Counted from the first letter of the stretch, positions 1 to 9,522 are shown. The stretch: DNA of 16,005 nt from Trachelipus rathkii (GCA_015478945.1 JABUQX010028284.1:1-16005), one strand, 5' to 3'. Notes: generated by a model from the letters alone, not told the origin. Numbers and translations are program-made.

Positions 1-586
1 AGTCGAACGGAGTAGCCACCATACAGTCAAACACCCTATTCCCAATACCACAACTACGTACTAGAGCGCATTACATCAGGACAAGGGACTTAGCAGTAGT
101 TGGGTTAGCCAATGAAAAAAAAAAAGGTCATAAAAGATTACAGTATGCAGAAGACCTGAAAGCCACGTCACCTTATCATTAGTTCGGAACGTGGTAAAAA
201 GGAGAAGATAAATGAAAAATCAATCTCGGTACCTGTTGCACAAGCTAATTTTTGCGTGATGAGTCTCTGACCGTCTCCTATATATAACAAATTTATGACA
301 AATTCAACCTTGATTAGAAAAGAGTAAGAAATGGATCAATCGCTGATAATGAAATTTATAATATGCAATGTTACGAATAAAATGGACCGTCGAAGGAGTA
401 TATGGATTACATCTCAAAAATAATTATGTCAAATCGCTAATTGTCGGTACTGTGCTGGAGAGCTGCTAGTAAGCCGACCACTGTGGATGACTCAATAACA
501 GCCCCAGATGGAGAGAACGCGACTTTATCGTGACAACGCTCAACTTCAAAATCTAATATTCATCTATTATGAGATATAAATTCAAA
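1..586. other. mixed-composition stretch without a recognisable gene
   Basis: This stretch has moderate A+T content and ordinary sequence complexity. All six frames are broken often and no open frame reaches 60 codons before the one that begins at its right edge. It contains one uninterrupted run of 11 A (115-125). I found no tRNA or rRNA fold, no repeat and no convincing promoter. The first ten bases match a stretch found near the 5' end of bacterial 16S rRNA, but the match ends at once. Confidence 0.7.
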
Positions 587-620
587 TCAAGAATTAATTG
601 TGTTGTTGAAACTGAATAGG

Positions 621-674
621 ATAATAATAATCAGATAATAATAATAATAAATAATAATAGCATAATAATAATTA
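621..674. repeat. (ATA)n trinucleotide microsatellite, interrupted
   Basis: The unit ATA/AAT is repeated in three blocks separated by short interruptions near 631-633 and 660-662. The array is directly visible. Read on the minus strand it gives a run of Tyr and Ile codons, which explains most of the 90-codon minus-strand frame at 587-859; that frame is therefore not annotated as a gene. Such arrays vary in length by slippage and are common in A+T-rich non-coding DNA. Confidence 0.9.
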
Positions 675-834
675 TCCGTCACGAGGTATATAATATAGAA
701 AAAAGGATGAAAGATAGTTGACTTACGTTGGGAATAAAATAAGACCATCACAGAACATAAGTATATAAAGATTGACCTATAGAAGTGAAAAAAAGAACGG
801 TGTTGAAACATTTGATGTGCTATAAATATCCTAC

Positions 835-1045
835 AGATTAGGGTTGGGCTGAGGCGCATGCCCAGGTGCGCTGCGGGTGGCTGTGATGTAGTGCGCTTTC
901 ATGTTTAGGAGTGCAAGTAGCGGGTGCCACACACACAAAGTCAGTGTACTGAGTGTGGTGGTTGGCGTGGACGTATAATGAAACATAGAGGGTGTGAGGT
1001 TACGTGCGCAAAAATTCAGGAGAGTGCGCGGCCCACACACTATCG
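835..1045. other. G+C-rich island in A+T-rich surroundings
   Basis: I counted 98 G/C in the 180 bases from 841 to 1020 (54%), against A+T-rich flanks on both sides, with an AT-dinucleotide block starting just after it. The plus strand is rich in GTG and GGT. It includes a CA-rich stretch (927-936) that can pair through six bases with GTGTGG at 953-958. A 69-codon minus-strand frame (831-1040, GTG start) crosses it, but its product is low-complexity Thr/Pro/Leu and matches nothing I know. The cause of the sharp compositional step is unknown: it could be a small insert, a GC cluster of the kind scattered in some yeast mitochondrial genomes, or an artefact. Confidence 0.7.
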
Positions 1046-1480
1046 TAAATAAAGGAAATAAAAAAAACAGATATTTATATCACGAATTAGTGTATATGAT
1101 ACTATAATATATAATTATAATGTATAGATATACTAATATATATATATATATAATAGAGATATATAGAATATACTAATATATATATAAGATCAGTAATACT
1201 TAGTATATAGAGTATAGGGTGATGAATAGTAGTAGATAAGGGATAGTAGGGATAGGTAATACCTAGGAGTAGGTACCAAAATTTGTGCTAAGTACTAAAT
1301 ACGTGGTATGATATAATAAGATAGTATAATATATATAATATAGATATAGTAGATATAGGGTAATATATAATAGATAGAGAGGAAGGAATAGTATATATAT
1401 AGGCTTATCTATATAATACATAGTACTATTAATATAATAATATATTAATAGACTATAAGGTAAAAGGGGTTGATTCTAAA
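1046..1480. repeat. AT-dinucleotide low-complexity block
   Basis: This block is almost entirely alternating A and T with scattered single G. It includes a pure TA/AT run around 1137-1152 and many short variants of ATATAG and GTATA. It carries no open frame of note. Alternating AT DNA unwinds easily and forms small cruciforms, so the many local inverted repeats here are not annotated one by one. Confidence 0.88.
1128..1186 (+). repeat. 19-bp direct repeat, period 40 bp
   Basis: The 19 bases at 1128-1146 (ATATACTAA followed by alternating TA) recur exactly at 1168-1186. The copies start 40 bp apart and are separated by an ATAGAG-containing spacer. Because the unit ends in alternating TA, only the ATATACTAA part is informative. 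The repeat looks like a local tandem duplication of about 40 bp that has since diverged. Confidence 0.7.
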
Positions 1481-2000
1481 CCTGAATAAAAGGAGAAATA
1501 AACAGGAACGGAATAGTTAGTATACTATTCATACAAATATGAAGTTTGATAGCAAAGATAGAAGTACGCTAGCAAGTTTAATTAATATTATAATACATGA
1601 ATGAGATCAAAGAGAGATTACGCTCGCATAAGCGGGATCGTAACACTGAACTCAGCGCTCGCGAAAGTTGAAAAGTAACCGAAGGCCTTACTATACATAT
1701 ATAATATATAGGGCTACGACGTGGAGTCTCGTTACCATTAATAATATGTATATATAGTGGAGGTAATATATGGCCGCGTATAAATTAAAGAATACTTTTA
1801 CTATAATAAGATGATAATAGTTAATATATGTAATCGAAAATAAGATTAAATTTAAAAGTGTTAATCACAACAGCCTTGTTCAAAGAAGTAATTTAAAGAG
1901 AAATATATCAACTGCTTCTGTCGTCCAAAAGGTTCCTGATAAGTAAAGAGAAAGTTCTTAAAAATAACCTAAACTCAAAAGGGGGTACAGTTGAACCTAA
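1481..2000. other. mixed A+T-rich stretch without a gene
   Basis: Complexity returns to normal here, with a short G+C-richer patch around 1621-1690 that holds a 4-bp hairpin (CGCT/AGCG, 1621-1634). No open frame of 60 codons lies in it. I see no RNA gene fold and no regulatory signal I would defend. Confidence 0.65.
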
Positions 2001-2345
2001 TTAAGATACAATAAACAAATAAAAAGAATTTGCCTTTAAAGAGACATACAGCCGACAAACTATTAGATTAGTAAAGAGAAGACAAGATGAAAATAAAAGA
2101 AAGTAACATTTTTTAGTAGGTTCTATTAGAAAGTTGTAAAGAAAAGTAAGACAAAAGTCCAAATAAAAAAGAATTTTAGAAAAAGTGTTCAGAAAATGCA
2201 CCAAATTTCAAAAAAAAAAGAAAAAGAAAAGTTCTCCCAAGATGGTTAAAAAGAAACAAAGAAAGAAAGTAACAGAAAAATAGAAAGAAAACTTCTAAAA
2301 AGAGAAAAATAAAAAGAAAGGTCACAAGACAGTGCACAAGAGGAA
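2001..2345 (+). repeat. A/G-rich (polypurine-biased) low-complexity tract
   Basis: The plus strand is dominated by A with frequent AAAG, AAGAAA and AGAAAG words, including a run of ten A (2210-2219). Few C or T interrupt it, most densely between 2211 and 2310. On the minus strand this reads as Phe, Leu and Ser codons with few stops, which produces two overlapping minus-strand frames (2001-2204 and 2176-2463). Their products are nearly all Phe/Leu and are best explained by composition, not by selection for a membrane protein. Confidence 0.8.
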
Positions 2346-2641
2346 GTATGATTTCACTAAAATCTTTTGTTTTCAAGATGTGAAGAATTAAATAACTTTT
2401 GCTTATTCTAATCACCAGAGCAAAGTATATATAACATAGGTTTTTAGCTGCCGAAATGTCCATGCGTCGGAAAGGAGTTTTGCAAATCTGCTGCTAATTA
2501 TTTCTAGAATGAGAAGTCACGATTATTTGAGAGAGGAAAAAAAATTCAGGCTTAACAGTAAAAACAAGTATACCAGTTAGCAATAGAAAATAAAGACAAT
2601 CAAAGTTTAGACGAGTACTAATAAAAGCGATAATCAAACGT

Positions 2642-2668
2642 ATTTACACATTTTAATTGTGTGTAAAT
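2642..2668. repeat. inverted repeat: 9-bp stem, 9-nt loop
   Basis: ATTTACACA at 2642-2650 is the exact reverse complement of TGTGTAAAT at 2660-2668. A T-G wobble (2651/2659) can extend the stem inward by one pair. No T-run follows directly, so it does not look like an intrinsic terminator. A stem of this length has a fair chance of arising at random in 16 kb of A+T-rich DNA, but its CA/TG content sets it apart from the surrounding AT-only palindromes. Confidence 0.6.
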
Positions 2669-3015
2669 TATAGAAATATTATGTTGCACAGTTTCCTAAA
2701 TGGGTAACAAGTATATTAAAATTAGTGTTTAATGTAAGTAATATGTGTACCATTCTAATGCTTTTTTTGTTTATTTTAGAATAATAGAATTTCAAATTAT
2801 AGCATTGTTTTTTTTATAAAATAGTATTTCAGAATTTTTTAAATTAGCAATTACCAATATATAATTGATAATGTGTTGCTGTTCACTATGTGATATGTGG
2901 TGATGTGGTGCGAATTGTATTTCCTCTGGCTGGAACTGTATCCTTACGAGCGTCATTGTCGAGAAGCTGCGAGCAAAAAAATATTCAAAAATTCGCGACT
3001 GGCTTGCGGATAATA
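2669..3015. other. gene-free stretch with poly-T runs and a G+C-richer patch
   Basis: The left part is A+T-rich with T-runs near 2762-2768 and 2806-2815. The right part (about 2880-3015) is richer in G+C and begins with repeated GTGAT/GTGGT words. No open frame of 60 codons is present. A set of intron-like signals at 2734-2779 is described under findings; no exon reading frame supports it. Confidence 0.6.
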
Positions 3016-3450
3016 GACACCAGTTCTAACAATATATAATATAAGTATATATATATAGTATATATATGTAGTAAGAGGATATACATTAATATAATGATAT
3101 ATAGTCAAACATATAAAGTATATATACTATATATAATACATAGTAATATAAAATATATATATATATATATATAAATATTATATACTATTATATATACATA
3201 GTATATATACGGTATATACTAGTATAATATATAAGTAATTATATATATAGATATAGTATAATATATAATATAATATAACGAGAGAAGATATATGTTAATA
3301 TATTATTATAAATAATATACTATATAAGTAATAATAAATAGTATACATATATACCTAGTAGATAGATAAAGCAGACAAATGCTTCATATTCAGTTATATA
3401 CTATATATATAATCATAATATATATATAAATATATATATACTTAAATAGA
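3016..3450. repeat. second AT-dinucleotide low-complexity block
   Basis: The style matches 1046-1480: long alternating TA/AT runs (for example around 3153-3172), interrupted by single G or C, with many TATATAGTATATA variants. No reading frame is present. The two blocks are separated by about 1.5 kb of unrelated sequence and share words but no long exact copy that I could find, so they look like independent AT expansions and not a duplicated element. Confidence 0.88.
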
Positions 3451-3589
3451 GATTACAATTAAAGGTTTCACTAAAAATTCCGAATACTTTCTTTACCTGT
3501 CTGCCTTTAACCAGCAGAATATTGGAGGTGACGGTGAAGAATAGTTAGCAGCGCAAGAACATGATAAAGCACAAAAGGAAAGCCCACCT

Positions 3590-4920
3590 ACCAACCATCC
3601 CCTCACACCAATATTAAGTGTGAGTCAGAATGCACGGTCAAAAAAATTCACCAAAGGGGTTTCGACAAGAAGACTGCGACAGAACCCTCACTGTGCTAAT
3701 CATCATTACAATTGTAGGGTTATCATCATTTGTGCCAGGGCCCCACAAACCAGCGCGCCCGCTCACAAAACCCGACCATTCACTCCTATTATGCCATTCT
3801 TTTTCTAGCCTCTAGTCAAACTCACTTCCTTTCTTCAGACATTAGCTCTATACTGGACTCAATTCCACTATTATATTTGCGTCTTACCAGCCAGTCAACT
3901 TAGCAGCACACTCACTACTGTACATCCCCGATCATTTTCATATGACCAAATCATTATAAAACCCCCGCAACTTGGTGTTTTGATTATGTTCACATTTATG
4001 CGATTCTTCACACCACACAAGGCATTAGCCTAAACAAGGTCATCCTCATTTGTTACCAATTCTTTTCACCACTCTAAACAGAGCCCTAAGAATTGTCAAT
4101 ACTGGAGAATTTACCTGTAGCATCAGCTTAATTACCAACACACGCATAGTTTCACAATTCTAAATAAGACAAAATTTATATATACTGAATCAGACCTTTT
4201 AAAAATCATGAATATTTATATGCCCGGCCAAGTGGTTTTACGCATTTGACCATCAAGTGCTCTGCAAATAAGTATACATTATGTGAGAATCTAGAGGTAT
4301 ACAATCACGGATATATTGTATATAATACTTCGTTCAGTCCTCATGTTACATCAATTACTTCATCAGAGACTTAAACACGCCCCATTATGGATTGTCATCA
4401 GCACACAATTGAACTGTAGAATCTATACCTCTTATTCAGGACCATAGTCTCACTACCAAACATTAACACAGGGTAACAACAACCCTCATGTAAGACCCTT
4501 AGCGCACTCAAGAGACTTAGTCCCTTCACATCCACCAACATTTAATTGCACCAGCCACCTTCCTGCCATTCGACAACTTTCCTACCGACACTCGTAGCAT
4601 TCATCCGTTCCCTTTCATGCAACATAGTATCGCTGAAATACTTAAAAATCTCAGACAGATATATTGCCAGCATAAGCTGCAGCACTGGAGTAACGGTCTT
4701 CAGCTCAACATACCATAACCCTATCTATCTACGATTACTTTTTCAAAACCCTCCTGTTACACACACCCTGCCAAATCTCTCAAATTCGCGGGTTCAGATT
4801 CAACCACGAGCACCAAAAACCAAAATCAGTGACCACATTATAATAGGTAAGGGCACCCTCAACACTCACTCCAATTTCTCCATATTCTAACACCCATACT
4901 CCTGACAAACCCGATCCAAT
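3590..4920 (+). other. C-rich, G-poor strand-asymmetric region
   Basis: Over 4501-4620 I count 45 C and 14 G. A similar though weaker excess of C is present through most of this region, with frequent CCA, ACAC and CATC words. Sequence complexity is otherwise normal. The longest open frame of the window (4546-4890, plus strand, 114 codons) lies here, but it starts at TTG directly after a stop, contains no Met codon, has no ribosome-binding-like sequence, and its product is Ser/Thr/Pro/Asn-rich without a known motif. Depletion of G from one strand removes TAG and TGA stops, so longer open frames are expected by chance. I treat the region as non-coding. Confidence 0.6.
3630..3815 (+). CDS. doubtful 61-aa frame with one membrane segment
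   Basis: I do not recognise this product. It starts at ATG and ends at TAG. The N-terminal 18 residues are hydrophilic and mixed in charge. Residues 19-35 form a continuous hydrophobic stretch (Leu, Val, Ile, Gly) long enough to span a membrane, and the remainder is Pro/Lys/Arg- and then Ser/Leu-rich. This could be read as a small single-pass membrane peptide. Against it: there is no Shine-Dalgarno-like sequence upstream, a second open frame of the same length overlaps it in another phase (3620-3808), the region is depleted in G so chance frames are longer, and there is no neighbouring gene to give context. Most likely a chance frame. Confidence 0.1.
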   Translation: MHGQKNSPKGFRQEDCDRTLTVLIIITIVGLSSFVPGPHKPARPLTKPDHSLLLCHSFSSL

Positions 4921-5388
4921 ATTACCAAAGTATTGAATTTGAAGTTAGTTTTCGTTGGCGTATCTTATCAATCGAAAACTTGAAAAGAACATTTAGCGTC
5001 ACAGACATATGAGTAGAGACTACCAAAGCACCCTCACGCAATATATGACCCAAGAAACAAACGACTCATGGAATAGCAATAACTGACACGCGACATAAGA
5101 TGCCGACGAGGTGGTGCTTGGCTAAAAAGAAGAGTTAGAGTAAGGATGATAGTTAGCTAGCGTTGTACATGGTCGTTTTAAGGAGATAAACTACAAGATA
5201 AAGCTTACTGTGCGCGGCTGTGTCAGCAGTTCTCAGAGCTATTTGTATTGGTCTAAAGTTGACACACAAATGTAGTGTTACGCACTCATGTACACGTGTC
5301 TCAGGATGTCTAAATAAAATTTCTTACAACCAGCACTATCGGTAAGAGGAACTCAGCACTTCATCCTAACGCAAAGAAGGGTAAGTAA
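4921..5388. other. mixed stretch without a gene
   Basis: Moderate A+T content and normal complexity. An AAGGAGAT word at 5181-5188 resembles a ribosome-binding site, but no start codon follows at a usable distance. I see nothing else: no RNA fold, no repeat, no terminator. Confidence 0.6.
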
Positions 5389-5667
5389 TTGTCGGTCGAC
5401 GCTAATCTACTCAAGTATCACGTCTACGCGCCTTGCTTATCAGAGCCATCATTAAGATATTTATACTATGAGATTCAGGTCAACTTAAATGTGCCACCGG
5501 CAAAACAAGTAAGAGACAACAGATTTGAAGCCTCACGAGCAAGGCGTAGCCTAGTATATGGAGCAAAAGCGCGCTTACACCTACAGAGTCTAGCATGGAG
5601 CGCAATTAAGGGAATCATGAGAGCAAAGATAGATGTGGGTCGTGAGCATATCCTTTCTGCGAGATAG
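5389..5667 (+). CDS. candidate 92-aa basic protein of unknown function
   Basis: I do not recognise this protein. It is the best of a weak set. The frame opens with TTG immediately after a TAA, and a purine-rich AGAAGG lies at 5375-5380, eight bases before the TTG, which would suit a bacterial start. The local G+C (105 of 240 bases over 5401-5640, 44%) is clearly above the flanks. The product has 15 Lys/Arg against 7 Asp/Glu, so it is basic. An Arg-rich patch at residues 42-53 is followed by a stretch of alternating hydrophobic and basic residues (55-81) that could be helical. Only one internal Met (residue 77) is present. Against it: a TTG start, an antisense open frame of 66 codons over the same DNA (5475-5675), no neighbouring genes and no known motif. 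A frame this long is expected by chance in the window. Confidence 0.17.
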   Translation: MSVDANLLKYHVYAPCLSEPSLRYLYYEIQVNLNVPPAKQVRDNRFEASRARRSLVYGAKARLHLQSLAWSAIKGIMRAKIDVGREHILSAR

Positions 5668-5689
5668 ATTGGCATTACACCCGATACCC

Positions 5690-6364
5690 GAACACCACAC
5701 AGAGAGCATCACACAACATATATTAATGACAACATCATGCTAAACAACACTACACACAGAAAATTAATACTACTATTCATATAACACACTAATAAACTTA
5801 TATGCCATAATATAATAATAAATAAAAAATAACATAAATAATAAAAATCAAACTCCTAACCATATAAAGATATATATATAAATATATCACATTAAAAAAT
5901 ATTATACTAATTTATTTAACACACCATTATAAAATTATTACTTGCTGATTATATCATTATTAATTAGTGTCAATAAATTATTATTATTATATATCATAAT
6001 ATTATTTTTAATTTAATTAATATTATCATTACTTAAAAATTTATTTAAGAATACTAAATAAATATAATCCATATAAATTCTAGGTAATTAATAACAACTA
6101 TCTTACATACATATCAGAATAATAGACAATAAAATATTAAAAATATAAAGAAAGTTGAACATTATATATATTCTATTATTATGAATATTTTATATTATAA
6201 TACATTATAATATTAAAATATTAAATACAAATATATCTATAATTTTAATAGCACAAGACTAAAGTGCATGGCTATACAGCTATTTATATTATACACAAAT
6301 TTTGTAGCTTATTTTAATATTAGGGTATGTACAACTGTAAGTATAGCAAGTTATTAAATTAAAG
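5690..6364. other. A+T-rich, C-biased then AT-rich stretch without a gene
   Basis: It begins with ACAC/CACAC words and passes into strongly A+T-rich sequence (ATAATA, AATAAATA, TATATA). Short AT palindromes are everywhere. No open frame of 60 codons starts here and no RNA gene is visible. Confidence 0.7.
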
Positions 6365-6620
6365 ATGTATTCACCTACCTTCGTTTATAAATTAATTACT
6401 CACACATTTGACATCCAAAATAACCTGTTAATTGTTAAAGTATTACTTAAAATTATACATATCACATCACTTACTATACACAATTCTACTCTCTATCTCG
6501 CTAGCAATTTCTTTTCTCTCTTTCGCTTTAATATTCCTCCCAAAATTTCAAGCAAATTATCGATTACTATATACCTCTAATTATATATATTCAATGCTTT
6601 GAGTAAATAATGCGCAGATA
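6365..6620. other. pyrimidine-leaning patch with a chance open frame
   Basis: The plus strand is T/C-rich, especially 6481-6545. A 71-codon frame starts at ATG (6365) and ends at 6580. Its product is Leu/Ile/Thr/Ser-rich with no motif. No Shine-Dalgarno-like sequence precedes it, and T/C-rich DNA has few stop codons in the forward frames. I do not call it a gene. Confidence 0.55.
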
Positions 6621-8900
6621 GACGCCTATACTTCTAACTAATCTATATATATTATAATAAATATATGTATATGGATATAGAGTAAAACTAAGCCACGATT
6701 GTTAGTTCGACTTAGACTAGAAAACCTATACCATATAATAAAAAAATATAATAATAAAAAATATATAAATACTGATATTACGAGATATGAGTTGATAACC
6801 GTGCCTAACAAGTTAAAGATAATTATATATATAACTAAAGCAAGAAAGATGGGATCTAATTAATAAATGATAAATAATCTCAAGTATAAAATTTAAATTA
6901 AAAAATATTAAAAAAATAGTTAATAAATATACAATAAAAATATAAATTAAAATTAAATATTCAAATAATAAAATATTTAGATAAAATTTAATTCTCCTAA
7001 TAAATAATATTAATAACAATACTTATAATAAGCAGCGACGTATACGCTACATCTAGTACATATTTATATATTATTCACGAGTATCGAGTTATATCTACTT
7101 TAGTGAATTATCACTCAAAGATGAGAAGATTTATAACAGTAAATATAAATATATAAAATTAAAATTAAAAATTGATTGATTACCAATAAAATATAATTAT
7201 AAGAATTTATACTAAATATAATTATAATATATGATAAGCTTAATATCATTACTAATATAAATATATATAATGCAATATAATATAAACCCAGATATCATTT
7301 ATATATTATATCTAAACATATCACGCAAATCCGCATCCGCATTTAACATCACTAGCTAATAACAGCATCCGTGAATATGTAAAAATATCAAATACATTCC
7401 TGACTAATACACGATGCGAAAAAAATGAAATATATATGTGACAGACATTCACTAATAAAATTAAAAATCCAGGTATTATTCACAGAGAAGATAAAAAATA
7501 TAAGCCCATAAATATATAGATATCAAAAATTTAAATATATACAAAAATAGATGAACGTATACTTGCTGAACAATCACACCTACATTTGTTAACTCGGATA
7601 TTTCGTAAATTATATAAATTTGAAAATTTCCCATCGTAAGAATGCGTAGTATTAACAATGATATAAGACGTATATGCTTTTCTATATATACTAATAACAA
7701 AACGAAAAAAATATAATAAATATAATAATATTATATATAATAATAATCATAACTTAATATATATATAAAAATAATAATATCTTATTCTTTATTCTATAAC
7801 CTACTTCTACATCATAATTACATATCATATTAATTAATATAAAAATATAAAATAAATACTAATTAATATGTAAAAATAAAATACCAAATATATATATATA
7901 TATATAAGATAATATAATATATAACCTATATATAATATATATAAAAAATGGGATTCTATAATAATACTAATAACTAAAAATAAAATAAAAATATATATAA
8001 ACTATATATACTAATCGTTTTGTCTGTTAGCCCATTAATAAATAATAAAGAAATAATCTGGAAAAGAAGAAGGTAAAAAAATTTGAAATATAATATATGT
8101 AAGTTTAATATAATTACAATAATAAACAATATTTACTTTTTAGCTTTCATTATAAATAATATTAAACTTTAAAAATAAACAATCTATTTTTTAATTCAAA
8201 ATCTACATTCCTAAAATTATTAATTTTTATTAATTATTCACTTATTATGAGGTATATCTGATATTTTTTAGTTTAGACCTAAATTTACATGGCCATTATT
8301 AATAATTCAGATATTTAAATTCTAATATATAATTTTACTATATAATTTTACTTAATTTAATTTAAAATATATATGAGAAATATAATAAAATATATATATA
8401 ACAATATTAAAAATAATTAATTATTATTATATTTTATATACTTATTATATATGTTTAATATATTATTATCTCATTAATATTCATAATATTATTATTAATA
8501 TATTGACAGAAAATTATAATTAGATTATTATTATTATATTTAATATATTATATTAAATACTAAAATTATATTATTATTTAATTTAGTTTAAATTAAAGAT
8601 ATCTAATTTGTTGTTTTTATTTTTTATTTTTACTATTTAATTCTATGTAAATAATATATTATAATTAATTAAAAGATAATATTTAAAATTATTAATTCAT
8701 TCATTATATAATTATTATTAGTTATTATATTAAAAACATTATATATTTATAATACAATATTTAAATATTATTAATATTATTACATTTAATATATTATTTA
8801 TTAAGTTTTATTTTTTTAAAATATTAATTAATATATTAATTTTATTATTAATTTACTATGCTATATATTTGTGTAAATTTATAATATTCATTATGTATAA
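6621..8900. other. extremely A+T-rich gene-free block
   Basis: Over this block G and C become rare: three of 60 bases at 8401-8460, two of 60 at 8521-8580, four of 60 at 8641-8700 and two of 60 at 8761-8820. The sequence is made of ATAT, TTATTA, AATAAT and TTTAAT words. Two minus-strand frames (6813-7019 and 7476-7700) give almost pure Ile/Leu/Tyr/Phe products, as expected from composition. A short patch at 7331-7342 has a tandem CCGCAT pair and is the only C-rich spot. If the DNA is natural, this composition resembles intergenic DNA of very A+T-rich eukaryotes or yeast mitochondrial spacers; that is an inference. Confidence 0.85.
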
Positions 8901-8909
8901 TTTCAATCA

Positions 8910-9059
8910 AAATTATTCATGATAATTAACTTTATTATATATGATCCTTTCAAAATTTTAATAAATATATTTAAAAAGTAGCTAAATTATAAAATATATC
9001 TAAAAAGCAGCTAAATTCTACCTACTCTATTAATAAAATTCAGGAGTTAAATTATTCAT
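8910..9059 (+). repeat. 11-bp direct repeat AAATTATTCAT
   Basis: AAATTATTCAT occurs at 8910-8920 and again at 9049-9059, flanking the first copies of the degenerate repeat family at 8972-9170. The copies are exact over 11 bases, and the sequence that follows each is loosely similar. In DNA this A+T-rich an 11-base match is weak evidence, but its position around the other repeats suggests a common local duplication history. Confidence 0.45.
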
Positions 9060-9170
9060 TACAATTGATTATAATATTATAAGATTATTTATTATTATAT
9101 ATTAATATACAACTCAAAGTAACTGAATTACACTACTTTCAATTAGTAGTGTTTTAAAAGTAGTTAAATT
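8972..9170 (+). repeat. degenerate direct-repeat family, AAAGYAGYTAAATT-like
   Basis: The 17-base unit at 8972-8988 recurs at 9001-9017 with one change (AGTAG to AGCAG), and the sequences just upstream of both copies are also similar, giving a unit of about 29 bp. Further degenerate copies are seen at 9042-9053 (AGGAGTTAAATT), 9116-9129 (AAAGTAACTGAATT) and 9155-9170 (AAAAGTAGTTAAATT). All are in the same orientation. The AGTAG/AGCAG core is notable in a neighbourhood where G and C are rare. Direct repeats of this kind occur in replication origins and binding-site clusters, but also by simple duplication. No gene lies next to it, so I assign no function. Confidence 0.55.
9130..9152. repeat. 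hairpin inside the repeat cluster: 8-bp stem, 7-nt loop
   Basis: ACACTACT at 9130-9137 is the exact reverse complement of AGTAGTGT at 9145-9152, with a TTCAATT loop. It lies between the fourth and fifth copies of the degenerate repeat, and its right arm contains the same AGTAG core. Three further T follow the right arm, giving a superficial terminator look, but the stem has only three G-C pairs and no transcript is known to end here. Confidence 0.55.
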
Positions 9171-9479
9171 TAATGTCAATTATTATGTATTTATTATCAT
9201 AATTATATAATTAATTTTAATTAGTTATTATAAAGCATTTGCAGTTTCTAAATTCCATCCAACGAGTTCTAACAAAGATTATATTTATCGGACCATATTT
9301 AATTCAAGTTACTTAAAATAATACTTTTTTGTTAAATTAATTTATACACAGAAGATTAAAGACAGACCTTAATATAAATGCTACTTAATACAACGTAGAT
9401 TTCTAATTACATGAACACAGTACTTATTTGTGAGTCCTCTGAACCTTGAAGACAATCGCTATCTAAAGAAGAGGAAAAC

Positions 9480-9502
9480 TAGCTTATGTTCATCGTAAGC
9501 TA
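9480..9502. repeat. hairpin: 9-bp stem with one G-T pair, 5-nt loop
   Basis: TAGCTTATG at 9480-9488 pairs with CGTAAGCTA at 9494-9502 through nine pairs, one of them a G-T wobble (9487/9495). The loop is TTCAT. The right arm runs straight into the short direct repeat at 9501-9522. No T-run follows, so this is not a typical intrinsic terminator. Confidence 0.55.
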
Positions 9503-9522
9503 ACGATATTGAGTAACGATAT
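9501..9522 (+). repeat. 9-bp direct repeat TAACGATAT, period 13 bp
   Basis: TAACGATAT occurs at 9501-9509 and exactly again at 9514-9522, starting 13 bases apart. It overlaps the last two bases of the hairpin at 9480-9502. Two copies are too few to call iterons. Confidence 0.55.

Noticed and set aside
1..10. First ten bases match a stretch near the 5' end of bacterial 16S rRNA
   Set aside because: The match stops after ten bases and nothing downstream resembles rRNA; a ten-base match is not informative.
587..859. 90-codon minus-strand frame with ATG start
   Set aside because: Its second half is the (ATA)n microsatellite read as Tyr/Ile; no motif and no context.
831..1040. 69-codon minus-strand frame over the G+C-rich island
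   Set aside because: GTG start, no motif, low-complexity product; the island itself is the real signal.
2176..2463. 95-codon minus-strand frame with a very hydrophobic product
   Set aside because: Most of it is the complement of an A/G-rich tract read as Phe and Leu codons; composition explains it.
4791..4805. GGTTCAGATTCAACC resembling a tRNA T-arm, with CACCA soon after
   Set aside because: The stem has only four clear pairs, no matching acceptor strand lies 60-80 bases upstream, and no D- or anticodon arm is visible.
4546..4890. Longest open frame, 114 codons, plus strand
   Set aside because: TTG start directly after a stop, no Met in the whole frame, no ribosome-binding-like sequence, low-complexity Ser/Thr/Pro/Asn product, and G-depleted DNA that lacks TAG and TGA.
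5181..5188. AAGGAGAT resembling a strong ribosome-binding site
   Set aside because: No ATG, GTG or TTG follows within a usable distance with an open frame.
8503..8531. TTGACA, 17-base spacer, TATTAT: near-consensus sigma-70 promoter
   Set aside because: The -10 part lies in a TTA-rich run, no gene follows on that strand, and A+T-rich DNA produces such matches easily.
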